From positions 806,001 through 870,000 of the forward strand of contig NZ_CP048411.1 of assembly GCF_019355055.1 (NCBI RefSeq): a stretch of 64,000 nt of DNA, read 5' to 3'. Positions 1-9,354 of the stretch are shown here, piece by piece. Origin of the DNA: Pseudomonas sp. MTM4 (GTDB lineage Bacteria > Pseudomonadota > Gammaproteobacteria > Pseudomonadales > Pseudomonadaceae). The notes below the pieces were generated by a model. The model was not told the origin of the DNA. It was given only the letters and a program-made list of their open reading frames with translations, and ran no database searches. Position 1 is the stretch's first letter, and each line of letters begins with the position of its first letter. Position numbers and translations under genes: made by a program.

Positions 1-1092
1 GAGGCGGTGGCCGCAGCACTCCTCCACACGGGCGCGTCGCTGCGACAGCATCTGGACCAGCTGCTTTTTGCACCAGGCAGCGTGCAATCCTTGGCCGGCC
101 AGGGCTTCAAGGTCTTCAGCCCGTTCCGCAAGGGCTGCTATTCACGCCTGAGCCATTCACTGCCGCGCTGCTTGCCGGTACCCGCGCCGCAAGCGTGGCT
201 GCCCGTGTCACGCGATCCGCTCCCAATGACGATAGAAGGCTTCGCGCCGCCTACCGAGCAACTGCGCTCGTTCTGGCCCGCCGGCGAAGACTTCGCACGT
301 ACACGTCTGGCCTGCTTTGTCGAAGACGACATGGCCGATTATCAGCAGCGCCGCGACCTTCCCGCCGAGCCTGGCACCAGTCAGCTGTCGCCCTACCTGG
401 CCGCCGGCGTCATTTCGCCCCGGCAATGTCTTCACGCCGCTCTGGCAACGAACCGGGGCGAGCTCGACAGCGGTAATCCGGGCGCTGTCACCTGGATCAA
501 CGAACTGCTCTGGCGCGAATTCTACAAACATGTGCTGGTGGGCTATCCGCGAGTATCGATGGGGCGCGCCTTTCGCCCTGAAACCGAAGCCCTGCCCTGG
601 CGCAACGCGCCCGATGAGCTGGCTGCCTGGCAGCAGGGGCGCACCGGTTTTCCAATCATCGATGCGGCCATGCGGCAACTGCTGGCGACCGGCTGGATGC
701 ATAACCGCCTGCGCATGCTGGTCGCCATGTTTCTGAGCAAGAACCTGCTGATCGACTGGCGCGAAGGCGAGCGTTGGTTCATGCGGCACCTGATCGATGG
801 CGACCTCGCCGCGAACAACGGCGGCTGGCAATGGAGCGCTTCGACCGGCACCGACTCGGTGCCCTACTTCCGCCTGTTCAATCCGCTCAGCCAGTCGGCG
901 AAATTCGATCCGCAAGGCCGTTTCCTCCGCCAGTGGTTGCCTGAGCTGGCGCACTTGAACGATCGCGACATCCATGACCCGAGTTTCCGCCAGGGCCTTC
1001 ATCTCAACGGCTACCCACACCCGATCACCGAGTTGGCGACTAGCCGTGAGCGCGCCCTGTCTGCCTTCAGACATTTGGCAAAGCGCTTATGA
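1..1092 (+). CDS. phr: Deoxyribodipyrimidine photolyase (5' end outside window)
   Basis: Repairs UV-induced cyclobutane pyrimidine dimers using blue light and FAD. The frame is open from base 1, so the true start lies upstream and only the last ~363 codons are present; most of the N-terminal antenna domain is missing. The C-terminal FAD-binding half is complete and carries family landmarks: [50 protein letters not shown] and [14 protein letters not shown], the asparagine- and tryptophan-rich flavin pocket. The chemoreceptor gene follows closely. A second light-damage enzyme, UvsE, lies 5.5 kb downstream. Assignment to the CPD class I/FAD photolyase family is secure; CPD specificity is inferred. 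Confidence 0.93.
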   Translation, partial: EAVAAALLHTGASLRQHLDQLLFAPGSVQSLAGQGFKVFSPFRKGCYSRLSHSLPRCLPVPAPQAWLPVSRDPLPMTIEGFAPPTEQLRSFWPAGEDFARTRLACFVEDDMADYQQRRDLPAEPGTSQLSPYLAAGVISPRQCLHAALATNRGELDSGNPGAVTWINELLWREFYKHVLVGYPRVSMGRAFRPETEALPWRNAPDELAAWQQGRTGFPIIDAAMRQLLATGWMHNRLRMLVAMFLSKNLLIDWREGERWFMRHLIDGDLAANNGGWQWSASTGTDSVPYFRLFNPLSQSAKFDPQGRFLRQWLPELAHLNDRDIHDPSFRQGLHLNGYPHPITELATSRERALSAFRHLAKRL

Positions 1093-1166
1093 CTGATCCG
1101 CGAATGTCACGCCGAAGCGCTATTTCAGTACTGCAAACACCACGCGACTCGTCTCGGAGACATAGC

Positions 1167-2663
1167 ATGTCCAGCGACACCTTCACGCTTAAGGATCACT
1201 ACCGCAAAGCCGATCGCATCATGCTTGGTGTGCTGTGGTTTCTGACCGCCTACGCGCTCGGCCTGGCCACGCTGTATGGCAATTGGGCGCAGGCCATTGC
1301 TATCGGCAGCGGTACGGCACTGGCCATGACGCTGCTGCATGGCCTGATTGCCGGAGAGCGTCTGCTGCGCTGTCTGATCGGTGCAGGCTTCATGGTCATG
1401 GCCGCGCTGCACATCAACCTCGCCCACGGCATGCTGGAAATGCACTTCGGCATCTTCGCGCTGCTTGCCTTTCTGGTGTACTACCGAGACTGGCTGCCAA
1501 TCGTCGTGGCGGCCACCACCATTGCTATTCATCACCTGAGCTTCTTTGCTCTGCAACAGCAGCAGGCTGGCGTATTCGTGATGCCCGACGGCAGCTGGGG
1601 CGTGGTGATGCTGCATGCGTTCTATGTGGTGCTGGAGAGCGCAATCCTGATCTATCTGGCCGTGCGCGCCAATGCCGAGGCGCGCGAAGGCGAAGCGCTG
1701 CTAAGTGCCGCTGCCGACATTACGCGCGATCCCGTGCAGATCGATCTGCGCCAACGCAGCGGTGCCAGCGGGCCGATCGCCCAGCGCTTCAACCACTTTC
1801 TCGATCAGCTCGCCGAGCTGGTTGGCGCAACGGTCCGTGATACACGGGGCCTGGACGACACCGCCAGCCACCTGCACCAAGCTACTCGCGACATGCGCGA
1901 GGGTGCCGATCGGCAGCTTGCAGAGACCGCCTACATGGTCAACGCCATGCAGCAGATGTCGACCGCCATTGATAACGTCGCGAGCCACGCCGACCGGGCT
2001 GCCCAGGCCGCACACTCGGCCAATATGAAGGCCGAACAGGGGCGAGCCGCCGTGTCGACCAGCCTGAAGGAAATCACCGGGCTCGCCCGGCGCATCGACG
2101 CCACCGATGCAACGATGCAGGACCTGGCCGTCCAGTCCGAACAGATCGGCCGCGTGCTGGATGTGATTCGAAGCATTGCCGATCAGACCAACCTGCTCGC
2201 GCTCAACGCCGCGATCGAAGCGGCGCGGGCCGGCGAGCAAGGGCGGGGTTTCGCTGTGGTCGCCGAAGAGGTGCGTAACCTGGCGAGCAAGACAGCCGAG
2301 TCCACCGGCGAAATCCACGAAATCATCAGCCGCCTGCAACAGGACAGCCGCAAGGCCGTCGAATCCATGCAGCAAAGCCGTGACAGCGTCGGCCGCTGCG
2401 TCGCAGACAGTCAGCAGACGACCTTGCTGCTGGCAGCGGTCGCGCAGGAAATCGATGCGATCAGCCAGATGAACGAACTGATTGCCGCAGCGACTCATCA
2501 GCAGACCACCGTATCGGCGGATGTTGCCCGTCACTTGCAGAGCGTCCAGCAGATCGCCGATCAGAATGCGTCAGATGCGAATCGGCTCGATCAGGACAGC
2601 AGCGATCTCAGCGCATTGGCCTCGCGGCTAGGCTCGCTCAGCGGCCGCTTTGCCCTGAACTGA
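1167..2663 (+). CDS. Methyl-accepting chemotaxis protein with six-helix membrane sensor
   Basis: Chemoreceptor of 498 residues. Residues ~20-190 form about six hydrophobic helices with almost no periplasmic domain, so the sensor is intramembrane. It contains several conserved-looking histidines ([24 protein letters not shown]) that could bind a metal, haem or other ligand; this is inference. The cytoplasmic half ends in a standard MCP signalling hairpin ([39 protein letters not shown]) that couples to CheA/CheW. There is no C-terminal CheR-docking pentapeptide. An in-frame ATG at 1089 overlaps the photolyase stop, but the ATG at 1167 is preferred because GGAGA sits 6 bases before it. The ligand is unknown. 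Confidence 0.9.
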   Translation: MSSDTFTLKDHYRKADRIMLGVLWFLTAYALGLATLYGNWAQAIAIGSGTALAMTLLHGLIAGERLLRCLIGAGFMVMAALHINLAHGMLEMHFGIFALLAFLVYYRDWLPIVVAATTIAIHHLSFFALQQQQAGVFVMPDGSWGVVMLHAFYVVLESAILIYLAVRANAEAREGEALLSAAADITRDPVQIDLRQRSGASGPIAQRFNHFLDQLAELVGATVRDTRGLDDTASHLHQATRDMREGADRQLAETAYMVNAMQQMSTAIDNVASHADRAAQAAHSANMKAEQGRAAVSTSLKEITGLARRIDATDATMQDLAVQSEQIGRVLDVIRSIADQTNLLALNAAIEAARAGEQGRGFAVVAEEVRNLASKTAESTGEIHEIISRLQQDSRKAVESMQQSRDSVGRCVADSQQTTLLLAAVAQEIDAISQMNELIAAATHQQTTVSADVARHLQSVQQIADQNASDANRLDQDSSDLSALASRLGSLSGRFALN

Positions 2664-2754
2664 AGCGATCACAGGGTTTGGAATCGGCGATATTTAAATG
2701 GTCTGATGGGCGCTTGTGCATTTCTGCCATCAGTAACCAATAGGAGCCGTGCCG

Positions 2755-3522
2755 ATGATCCCCGCCCCGTTGATCGAAACCTTGCGCAGCGCCCAGCACA
2801 TCGTTGTGTTCACCGGAGCGGGCGTCTCGGCCGAAAGCGGTATTCCAACGTTCCGCGACTCGCTGACCGGGCTCTGGGAACGCTTCGACGCCGCCTCGCT
2901 GGCCACACCCGAGGCCTTCTGCGCGGACCCGGAACTGGTCTGGGGCTGGTACGAATGGCGCCGCATGAAGGTTCTGCAAGCTCAGCCTAACCCGGCGCAC
3001 CGGGCCATTGCCGAGCTGAGCCGGCATGTACCGCGCCTCACGCTGATCACTCAGAACGTCGACGATCTGCATGAGCGTGCCGGCAGCGATGAGGTCGTTC
3101 ATCTGCATGGCAGTTTGCATCGGCCGCGCTGTTTCGAATGCGGCGAAGCTCCGAACGGACCGCTCGGCATGCCCGACGAACCGGAAGGCGGCCGCCGAGT
3201 ACAGCCACCTCGATGCGCGGTCTGCGATGGCCCGTTGCGCCCCGGTGTGGTCTGGTTTGGCGAGAGCCTGCCGGTCGATCAGCTAAACACCGCATTCGCT
3301 GCGGCGGAGCACTGTGATGTGCTGATATCGGTAGGCACCTCCGGCCTAGTCTACCCGGCGGCAGAAATGCCAGGGCTGGCCTGGCGTGCCGGTGCGACTG
3401 TCATCCACGTCAATCCCCAGGCCATGGCCAGCCACGGTAAACGGGAATACGCATTGGCTGGCCCGGCTGGCGAAAAGTTGCCTGAACTCATACAGGAGAC
3501 GTTTGGAAGCTCCAGAGACTGA
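2755..3522 (+). CDS. cobB: Sir2-family NAD-dependent protein deacylase
   Basis: Removes acyl groups from lysine using NAD. The Sir2 fold is clear: NAD loop GAGVSAESGIPTFR, QNVDDLHERAG, catalytic His in VHLHGSLH, and a zinc site made of two Cys-x2-Cys pairs (CFEC, CAVC). In the acyl pocket the segment WGWYEWRRMK supplies a Tyr-x-x-Arg pair, the signature of CobB/Sirt5-type sirtuins that also remove succinyl and malonyl groups. The ATG at 2755 is preferred over the GTG at 2749 because AGGAG at 2742-2746 is 8 bases from the ATG but only 2 from the GTG. It is monocistronic. Confidence 0.93.
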   Translation: MIPAPLIETLRSAQHIVVFTGAGVSAESGIPTFRDSLTGLWERFDAASLATPEAFCADPELVWGWYEWRRMKVLQAQPNPAHRAIAELSRHVPRLTLITQNVDDLHERAGSDEVVHLHGSLHRPRCFECGEAPNGPLGMPDEPEGGRRVQPPRCAVCDGPLRPGVVWFGESLPVDQLNTAFAAAEHCDVLISVGTSGLVYPAAEMPGLAWRAGATVIHVNPQAMASHGKREYALAGPAGEKLPELIQETFGSSRD

Positions 3523-3636
3523 AAGCCGGCTGCGCCGCCTGATAGGAATCGGCGAACGCCATCCCGGCGAACTCGCAATGTGAAGGTGTCGCAAAGTCTG
3601 GTCCGACCGCGCCGGAGCCACCATGCCCGGCGCAAC

Positions 3637-3726
3637 CTACATGACGCTCTGCGTACCGGGCGTGACCGGCACCCACCGGTCAAAGCCTTCTTCGACTGGC
3701 TGAACAGCGAGGCCGTCAGTCGCTAA
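3637..3726 (+). pseudogene. Possible C-terminal remnant of a LysR-type regulator
   Basis: A short plus-strand frame ends HPPVKAFFDWLNSEAVSR and a TAA at 3724. This resembles the last helix of LysR-type effector domains of the GcvA/AmpR kind, which commonly end with a 'valine-x-alanine-phenylalanine-x-aspartate-tryptophan-leucine' pattern. Upstream bases (3600-3660) hold regulator-like residues in another frame, as expected after a frameshift. No DNA-binding domain is present between cobB and the GST gene. It is most likely a deletion scar; the match is short and by eye only. Confidence 0.3.
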
Positions 3727-3732
3727 GGCCTG

Positions 3733-4353
3733 TCAGGTCAAGGGCGTGATCACCGCGGTTTGATACGCAGGGCGCTGTTGCAGCCGCTCATACCAGTGCC
3801 GCAGATGCGGCAGGTCTGGTCGTTCGATGGGCATCTCGAACCAGGCGTAGGCGAAGCAACCTAGGGGGATATCGCCCATGCCGAATGAATCACCCGACAG
3901 GTACGGCTGCTCTGCCAAGGCTCGGTCGGCGATGGCGAGCAGCTTGCCGCACTCCTCCAGCGCTGCTTGCACGGCGGTCATGTCCCGCTTTTCCGGGGCG
4001 GTGCGCACGATGTTCCAGAACAACGGGCGGAAGGATGTGGCCAGGGATGAGGTCGCCCAATCCATCCATTTGTCAGCGCCGGCGCGCTGGCGCGGATCGG
4101 TGCTCCAGAGCGTGCCCTCGCCATACTGTGCGGCGAGGTAGCGAACGATGGTGTTCGATTCCCATAGCACCAGCTCGCCGTCTTCGAGGCATGGCACCAG
4201 GCGATTCGGATTCTTTGCGATGTACTCGGCTTCTCCCACCACGCCAAATGCGCCTCCCGCATCGACGCGGGTGTAAGGGACGCCAAGCTCTTCGAGGCAC
4301 CAGAGCGCCTTCCTCACGTTGGTCGAATTGATTCGGCCCCATAGCTTCAACAT
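3733..4353 (-). CDS. Glutathione S-transferase family protein
   Basis: A 206-residue cytosolic GST-like protein. The N-terminal thioredoxin-fold domain begins MLKLWGRINSTNVRKALWCL, where the serine/asparagine region would contact the glutathione thiol. It includes the cis-proline strand (NRLVPCLEDGELVLWES) and the ES motif that binds the gamma-glutamyl group. The helical C-terminal domain holds the conserved GDSFGMGDIPLG N-capping segment. The start at 4353 has GGAGG about 9 bases upstream; a longer frame reaching 4395 is unlikely. It lies downstream of the helicase gene on the same strand with an 82-base gap, so co-transcription is possible. Substrate unknown. Confidence 0.9.
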   Translation of the reverse strand: MLKLWGRINSTNVRKALWCLEELGVPYTRVDAGGAFGVVGEAEYIAKNPNRLVPCLEDGELVLWESNTIVRYLAAQYGEGTLWSTDPRQRAGADKWMDWATSSLATSFRPLFWNIVRTAPEKRDMTAVQAALEECGKLLAIADRALAEQPYLSGDSFGMGDIPLGCFAYAWFEMPIERPDLPHLRHWYERLQQRPAYQTAVITPLT

Positions 4354-4435
4354 GCAATCGTCCTCCGTCGGTTCGGCGTTCATCGCCGGGGCCAAACCCT
4401 AGCGCATTTTATGTCGCCCGCAACGTTCAAGCCGC

Positions 4436-6412
4436 TCAGAGGGCTTTTCTTCGCGCCTTGAGCAAACGCGTTGCGCCTTGCGCCTTCTGGGTGAACCACA
4501 GCACCCGGCTGACGCCCCGGGTGATCGCCACATAGGCCAGGCGCAGACTCTCGTCGGCCATGGCCTGGTCATAGCTGTTTCGGAAAAAACCTGAATAGGC
4601 ATACAGTGCGTTGCGCAGCGGGTGCTTTTCCGGCGGTGAGCAGTCATCGACGATGATCGCGACCTCCGCCTGCAATCCCTTGGCGCGGTGAATGGTGTAG
4701 GTCTTGACCGGCAACTTCTTGTCCAGCTTGGCCTGAATGGCGCGCAACGGCTCGTTGCGTCGGCTCAGCACCAGCACGGCGTTGCGATCGGCGTCTGGCC
4801 GGGCTTCGACATGCGCGCACTGCGCCTCGATCTGCCTGATCAGGTCCGGCAGGCGGGCTTTCAGGTCGAAGCCTGTCACCAGCTTCACCCCGTGATCGCC
4901 TGGCTGAGTGGCCTTGCCGGCTTTGCTGGTTTTGTTCTGTTTGAACTCGACGCCGGCCAGCACCGCCTCACCATCGCGGATAATCGGTTCGATGGAGCGA
5001 TAGTTGGTTTCCAGCATCAGCACCAGGCTCTTCTTCGACGCGCCTTTGCTAGGAAAATACTTGTCGAAATCCATGAACAGCTCTGGCGAGCTACCGCGCC
5101 AGCCGTAAATCGACTGCCAGTCGTCGCCGATAGCCATGAGACTGATCGGCTCGCCCAGACCGGCCAACGACCGATGCGTCGCCTGCAACCACTGGACGAT
5201 CTGCGGTGAGATGTCCTGAAACTCGTCGATCAGCAAATGGCTGAACGGTGCCAAGGCATCGACCGAAGCACCTTTCCCTCCCGCCGCCAGACGCTGCGTA
5301 AGCTGCTGAAACGCGCCGTTGAAGGTCATCAGCCCCTGCGCCTGCAGTGCTGCCTGAAAATGCTTCCAGAACAGGACCAGGGCATCGATGAACCAGCGTT
5401 CACGTTCCGAGCAGGTCATCCGGCCGGCCTGCATCTGTTCGATGCGGATGCCGATGCTCTCGATGAAACCCGCCTGCGCATAGAACGCTTCGAACAACGG
5501 GACAGCGACGAATTCACCCGCCAGCTTGAACGCATCCAGCGGCGCTTTTGGCGTTTTGCGCTGATCGGCAACCGGCGATGGCAGGTCGAGTAACTGGTGC
5601 ACCAATGTTCGGAAGCCTTCCTCTTCGGCATAACAGCTCTGGTAGGCCTGCTTCAGCAGCCGCTGCTGCGCCGGTCGCAAACGCGAGGCGGCCAGCGGAT
5701 TGTCCAGTTCGGTGGGCGAGGCGCCCTTGTCGTCCAGCTGTTCGAACCAGACCGGTTTGCCCAGCACGTCCTTGGTCAGCACCGCCATCGCCGAATGAAA
5801 GGTCCGTACGCATTGGCGCGCGCTAGCGGGGTCGAACGCGAAGTTCCAGAAGCCAAGCACTCGCACCAACTGCTCGCGCAGCTGCGTGCAGGAGGCATTG
5901 GTGAAGGAAATCACCGTCAGCCGCTCCGGTGGGATCTCCAGGTGACAGAGCATGAACACCACGCGCAGCACCAGCGTGGTGGATTTGCCCGAGCCGGCAC
6001 CGGCGAAGATCCGCGTTACCGGGCTGTCGCTGAGGATCATCCCCCATTGTTCCTCGGACGGCGCGCAGATCACCCCGGCGTCGACAGCACGGCCACCCCG
6101 CAGGCGCATCGCCTGGATCTGCTGATCTTCGACCGACAGTTTCGCCGGCCCGTAGATACCTTCGCTGGCGGGCTTGCGGGGTTTCGCTCTGGGTTTGGCG
6201 GCTGCATCTGCTTGCTTGACCTTGCGACCGACTGCGGCGGGCGGCTTGCCGGTGTGTTTGGCGACTCGCTTGCCGGCCTGTTTGGGAGCGGAGCCGGGCC
6301 AACGGTGCAGGATCAACTCTTCTTCCGATTGCAAATAGGCCGAGGTGCGTGGAAAGCAACGCGCCAATGCTCCCGAAACCAGGCGCTTGTAGCGTTTGAC
6401 GGCAGACAACAT
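4436..6412 (-). CDS. UvrD/Rep-like superfamily 1 DNA helicase
   Basis: A 658-residue ATP-dependent 3'-5' helicase of the UvrD/Rep type. Motifs seen in order: Q-motif-like LSVEDQQIQAM and EEQWGMILS; Walker A GAGSGKSTTL; motif Ia ISFTNASCTQLREQL; Walker B LLIDEFQDIS; motif III AIGDDWQSIYGWRG; motif IV LMLETNYRS; motif V YTIHRAKGLQAEVAI; motif VI LRLAYVAITRGVSRVLWF. A lysine-rich linker at residues ~60-110 precedes the helicase core and is unusual for UvrD proper. The start at 6412 is chosen because upstream residues do not look like protein of this family; its RBS is weak. It is divergent from uvsE, suggesting a DNA-repair neighbourhood; the exact role is unknown. Confidence 0.88.
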   Translation of the reverse strand: MLSAVKRYKRLVSGALARCFPRTSAYLQSEEELILHRWPGSAPKQAGKRVAKHTGKPPAAVGRKVKQADAAAKPRAKPRKPASEGIYGPAKLSVEDQQIQAMRLRGGRAVDAGVICAPSEEQWGMILSDSPVTRIFAGAGSGKSTTLVLRVVFMLCHLEIPPERLTVISFTNASCTQLREQLVRVLGFWNFAFDPASARQCVRTFHSAMAVLTKDVLGKPVWFEQLDDKGASPTELDNPLAASRLRPAQQRLLKQAYQSCYAEEEGFRTLVHQLLDLPSPVADQRKTPKAPLDAFKLAGEFVAVPLFEAFYAQAGFIESIGIRIEQMQAGRMTCSERERWFIDALVLFWKHFQAALQAQGLMTFNGAFQQLTQRLAAGGKGASVDALAPFSHLLIDEFQDISPQIVQWLQATHRSLAGLGEPISLMAIGDDWQSIYGWRGSSPELFMDFDKYFPSKGASKKSLVLMLETNYRSIEPIIRDGEAVLAGVEFKQNKTSKAGKATQPGDHGVKLVTGFDLKARLPDLIRQIEAQCAHVEARPDADRNAVLVLSRRNEPLRAIQAKLDKKLPVKTYTIHRAKGLQAEVAIIVDDCSPPEKHPLRNALYAYSGFFRNSYDQAMADESLRLAYVAITRGVSRVLWFTQKAQGATRLLKARRKAL

Positions 6413-6579
6413 GACGATCAACCAGACATGAACAAGTGGCTGATATGGTAAGGGTTTTTCGTTGACGTCTGGCTTCCAACGCAAATTGACGCGATGCGTT
6501 CGTCGGTTGCTCCGCACCTCTGCGCGCGTGCGGGTCACTAAATGGAATCTCATCCATATAACCGGCTGCTCAGGTTTCT

Positions 6580-7608
6580 ATGCACAGAATCGGTTTCGCC
6601 TGCATGTATCGCCATCCCGGCCACAGTGAATCGCTGAAGGAATTGGAGGCCATCGAGCGTGCCTTCAACCCGCGTTCGACCACATTGCGCTGGCTCAACA
6701 GCGTGTCCCAGGACGCGGCTCGCGAAAAGCTGAACGGCATCATCGAACACAACCTGGCTGCGCAGCTGCGGCTACTCGAATACGTCGGGACGCTGCCGAA
6801 CGAGCTGCACATGCTACGGCTGAGCAGCGATCTGCTGCCCTTCTACAGCCATCCGGAAGCATCCGATTTCTATCGCCAGACCGAGGTGCGGGATGTGATC
6901 GAGAAGGGCTTTGCGCAGATCGGTGACTGCGCTCGGGCGCTGGGCATCCGCCTCTCGTTACACCCAGGGCAGTACTGCGTGCTCGGCTCGGACAAGCCGC
7001 AGGTGGTGGAAAACAGCTTGGCGGAATTCGAATATCACGCCGACATGATTCGCATGATGGGCTTTGGCCGGCAGTTTCAGGACTTCAAGTGCAACGTGCA
7101 TATCGCCGGGCGGCTGGGCGTCGATGGGATTCGCACAGTCTGGCCGCGCCTGTCGCAAGAAGCGCGAAACTGCATCACCTTCGAAAATGAAGAAAAGACC
7201 TACGGGGTCGACGACTGCCTGCAACTCTCAGACCTCGCGCCGGTGGTGCTGGACATCCATCATTGCTGGATCAATGAGGAACGCTACATCGACCCGCATG
7301 ACCCACGCGTTGCCCGAATCATCGACAGTTGGCGCGGTGTGCGCCCAGCCATGCACTACTCGCAGCCACCCGAAAGCCTGATTGAACGTGGCTTTTCACC
7401 GGAACAGAAGCTGGAGATGCTGACCCTCCTCCAACACGTCAGCAAGCGCGATCTCTACAGCCACAGCAAGCGCATGTGGAATCACTGGACCAACCTGTAC
7501 GCCCGCGAATTCCTGGACCGCTTCGACATGATGTTCGAGGCCAAGGACAAGAATCTTGCTGCTCTGGATTACTACACCGATTATCTGGCGGACAGCGTTG
7601 ACCCCTGA
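6580..7608 (+). CDS. uvsE: UV damage endonuclease UvsE (UVDE)
   Basis: A metal-dependent TIM-barrel nuclease that nicks DNA 5' to cyclobutane dimers, 6-4 photoproducts and other lesions, starting a repair route independent of UvrABC. The 342-residue length is usual. Family residues include IGFACMY at the N-terminus, LRLSSDLLPFYSH, LSLHPGQYCVLGS, KCNVHIAGRLG, ITFENEEKTYGVDD, VLDIHHCWINEE and MHYSQPPES, supplying the Glu, His and Asp ligands of the metal centre. It is uncommon among pseudomonads outside the P. stutzeri-type group, as far as I recall, and complements the photolyase at the window edge. Divergent from the helicase gene. Confidence 0.93.
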   Translation: MHRIGFACMYRHPGHSESLKELEAIERAFNPRSTTLRWLNSVSQDAAREKLNGIIEHNLAAQLRLLEYVGTLPNELHMLRLSSDLLPFYSHPEASDFYRQTEVRDVIEKGFAQIGDCARALGIRLSLHPGQYCVLGSDKPQVVENSLAEFEYHADMIRMMGFGRQFQDFKCNVHIAGRLGVDGIRTVWPRLSQEARNCITFENEEKTYGVDDCLQLSDLAPVVLDIHHCWINEERYIDPHDPRVARIIDSWRGVRPAMHYSQPPESLIERGFSPEQKLEMLTLLQHVSKRDLYSHSKRMWNHWTNLYAREFLDRFDMMFEAKDKNLAALDYYTDYLADSVDP

Positions 7609-7728
7609 TGCCGTGGCGGTATGCAAGGCTGACTAATCAGTATTGGGCTTTTGGAGATCGGGATTGGCGCAGGATGAAAATCACTGTTTGCGCCTATGCC
7701 CCGGCTGGGCATGTACTCGGACTCGTTG

Positions 7729-7763
7729 ACCCTGCGCAAGCCCCGTGTCGGTTTGCGCAGGGT
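7729..7763. terminator. Hairpin between uvsE and the small membrane protein gene
   Basis: A perfect 11-bp stem (ACCCTGCGCAA / TTGCGCAGGGT) with a 13-base loop lies between the two convergent genes, 10 bases past the stop of the minus-strand gene. It has no long T-run, so it is a likely but not textbook terminator. Confidence 0.55.
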
Positions 7764-7773
7764 GATCATGGGA

Positions 7774-7992
7774 TCAGAAGTTTCGAAGCAGAATTTCCTG
7801 TTCTTTGCGCTTGGCCAGCGCGTCGGCGGCCACAAGGGCCAGTAGTGGCAGCACGCCCACCTTGAGCGCGAGGTCCCAGGATCCAAGGAACCCGATCAAT
7901 ACAGCTCCAACGACGACGAGTATGGCCATGCAATGTGCACAGAAGCGCCACAATTCGAGTGCAACGACCTGAGCATTCTGGTTGTTGATCAT
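7774..7992 (-). CDS. Small two-helix membrane protein, unknown function
   Basis: A 72-residue protein with two hydrophobic stretches (roughly residues 20-37 and 43-60: MAILVVVGAVLIGFLG and VGVLPLLALVAADAL) and a basic C-terminus (KRKEQEILL). GAGGGG lies about 6 bases before the ATG, and a hairpin follows the stop, so a real monocistronic gene is likely. I do not recognise the family. A cysteine pair-like FCAHC precedes the first helix. Confidence 0.6.
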   Translation of the reverse strand: MINNQNAQVVALELWRFCAHCMAILVVVGAVLIGFLGSWDLALKVGVLPLLALVAADALAKRKEQEILLRNF

Positions 7993-8214
7993 ACTGAGCC
8001 CCTCTTTGTTGTTTTAATCGCCTTGTACAAGCTTCAGCGTAGCTACCCTGCGCGCATGCGCAACCATATTTTTGTGTCATTAATGTGTCTAGCACGCCGG
8101 TTACAGCGATTTTTTCCGAGAGTTCCGTTAACGCCAACGGATCGATCAGCAGTGCCGTCACCGTGACGTCACATCCAGCCATGGCGACACGCGGCGACGT
8201 TTGATGTCAGTGGA

Positions 8215-9354
8215 TCAACGATCCGCTCCGAGAATCTTGTCCAGCGCGCGCCGGAGAATCTCGACGGTGCGGTCCAGGTTTCTCAGCTTTTCCAATCCGA
8301 ACAGGCCGATGCGGAAGGTTTGAAAGTCGGTTGGCTCGTCGCATTGCAGGGGGACGCCAGCGGCAATCTGCAAACCTTGCGCCGCAAACTTGCTGCCGCT
8401 CCTGATTTCGCTGTCAGTGGTGTAGCAGACCACCACGCCCGGCGCCTCGAAGCCATCGGCCGCAACGCTTCTGAATCCTTTTTCAGCCAGCAGCGCCCTC
8501 ACCCGCCGCCCCAGCTCCAGCTGGTCGGCACGAAGGACGTCGAAGCCGTAGTCCCGTGTTTCCAGCATGACGTCGCGAAAACGCATCAAGGAATCACTCG
8601 GCAAGGTCGCGTGATAGGCATGCCCGCCCTTCTCGTAAGCCTGCATGATCTGCAGCCATTTCTTGAGGTCGCAGGCGAAGCTGCTGCTCTGGGTCGCTTC
8701 GACACGAGACTGCGCAGCCTGGCTGAGCATCACCAGCGCACAGCAAGGCGAAGCGCTCCAACCTTTCTGCGGCGCACTGATCAGCACATCGACGCCGCTT
8801 GCCTGCATGTCCACCCAGAGCGCGCCGGAGGCGATGCAATCGAGAACGAACAACCCGCCAACCGCATGCACGGCATCTGCCACCGCACGTAGATAGTCGT
8901 CCGGCAGGATCATCCCTGACGAAGTTTCCACATGAGGCGCAAACACCAGATCAGGCTTCTGCGCGGCGATGGTTGCGATCACCTCATCTATGGGTGGCGG
9001 GATAAATGCAGCCTGGGAAGCCTGGCTCTGCGGCCGCGCCTTGAGCACGGTGGACGATGCGGGAATTCCACCCATGTCGAAAATCTGCGTCCAGCGGTAA
9101 CTAAACCAGCCATTTCGAATCACCAGACATTTGCGGCCATGCGCCAACTGACGCGCCACCGCCTCCATACCGAACGTACCGCTGCCCGGCACCACAGCGA
9201 CCGCGTGGGCGTTGTAGACGGATTTGAGTGTGGTGGAGATATCGTTCATGACAGTCTGGAACGACCGGGACATATGGTTTAGCGAACGGTCGGTGTACAC
9301 GACCGAATATTCAATCAATCCATCGGGATCGACACGAGAAAAAAGGTCTGACAT
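8215..9354 (-). CDS. Class V PLP-dependent aminotransferase (alanine/serine-glyoxylate type)
   Basis: A 379-residue fold-type I enzyme. Features of the serine-pyruvate/alanine-glyoxylate/aminoethylphosphonate group are visible: the phosphate-binding PGSGTFGMEAVARQL, VFAPHVETSSGMILP, the PLP-ring aspartate in FVLDCIASGALWVDM, and the Schiff-base lysine in ISAPQKGWSASPCC (~residue 195). The amino donor and acceptor cannot be read from sequence, and no phosphonate or photorespiration-type gene is adjacent. The start at 9354 has CGGAG 8 bases upstream; the longer frame to 9528 reads through sequence with no family resemblance. Monocistronic on the minus strand. Confidence 0.85.
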   Translation of the reverse strand: MSDLFSRVDPDGLIEYSVVYTDRSLNHMSRSFQTVMNDISTTLKSVYNAHAVAVVPGSGTFGMEAVARQLAHGRKCLVIRNGWFSYRWTQIFDMGGIPASSTVLKARPQSQASQAAFIPPPIDEVIATIAAQKPDLVFAPHVETSSGMILPDDYLRAVADAVHAVGGLFVLDCIASGALWVDMQASGVDVLISAPQKGWSASPCCALVMLSQAAQSRVEATQSSSFACDLKKWLQIMQAYEKGGHAYHATLPSDSLMRFRDVMLETRDYGFDVLRADQLELGRRVRALLAEKGFRSVAADGFEAPGVVVCYTTDSEIRSGSKFAAQGLQIAAGVPLQCDEPTDFQTFRIGLFGLEKLRNLDRTVEILRRALDKILGADR

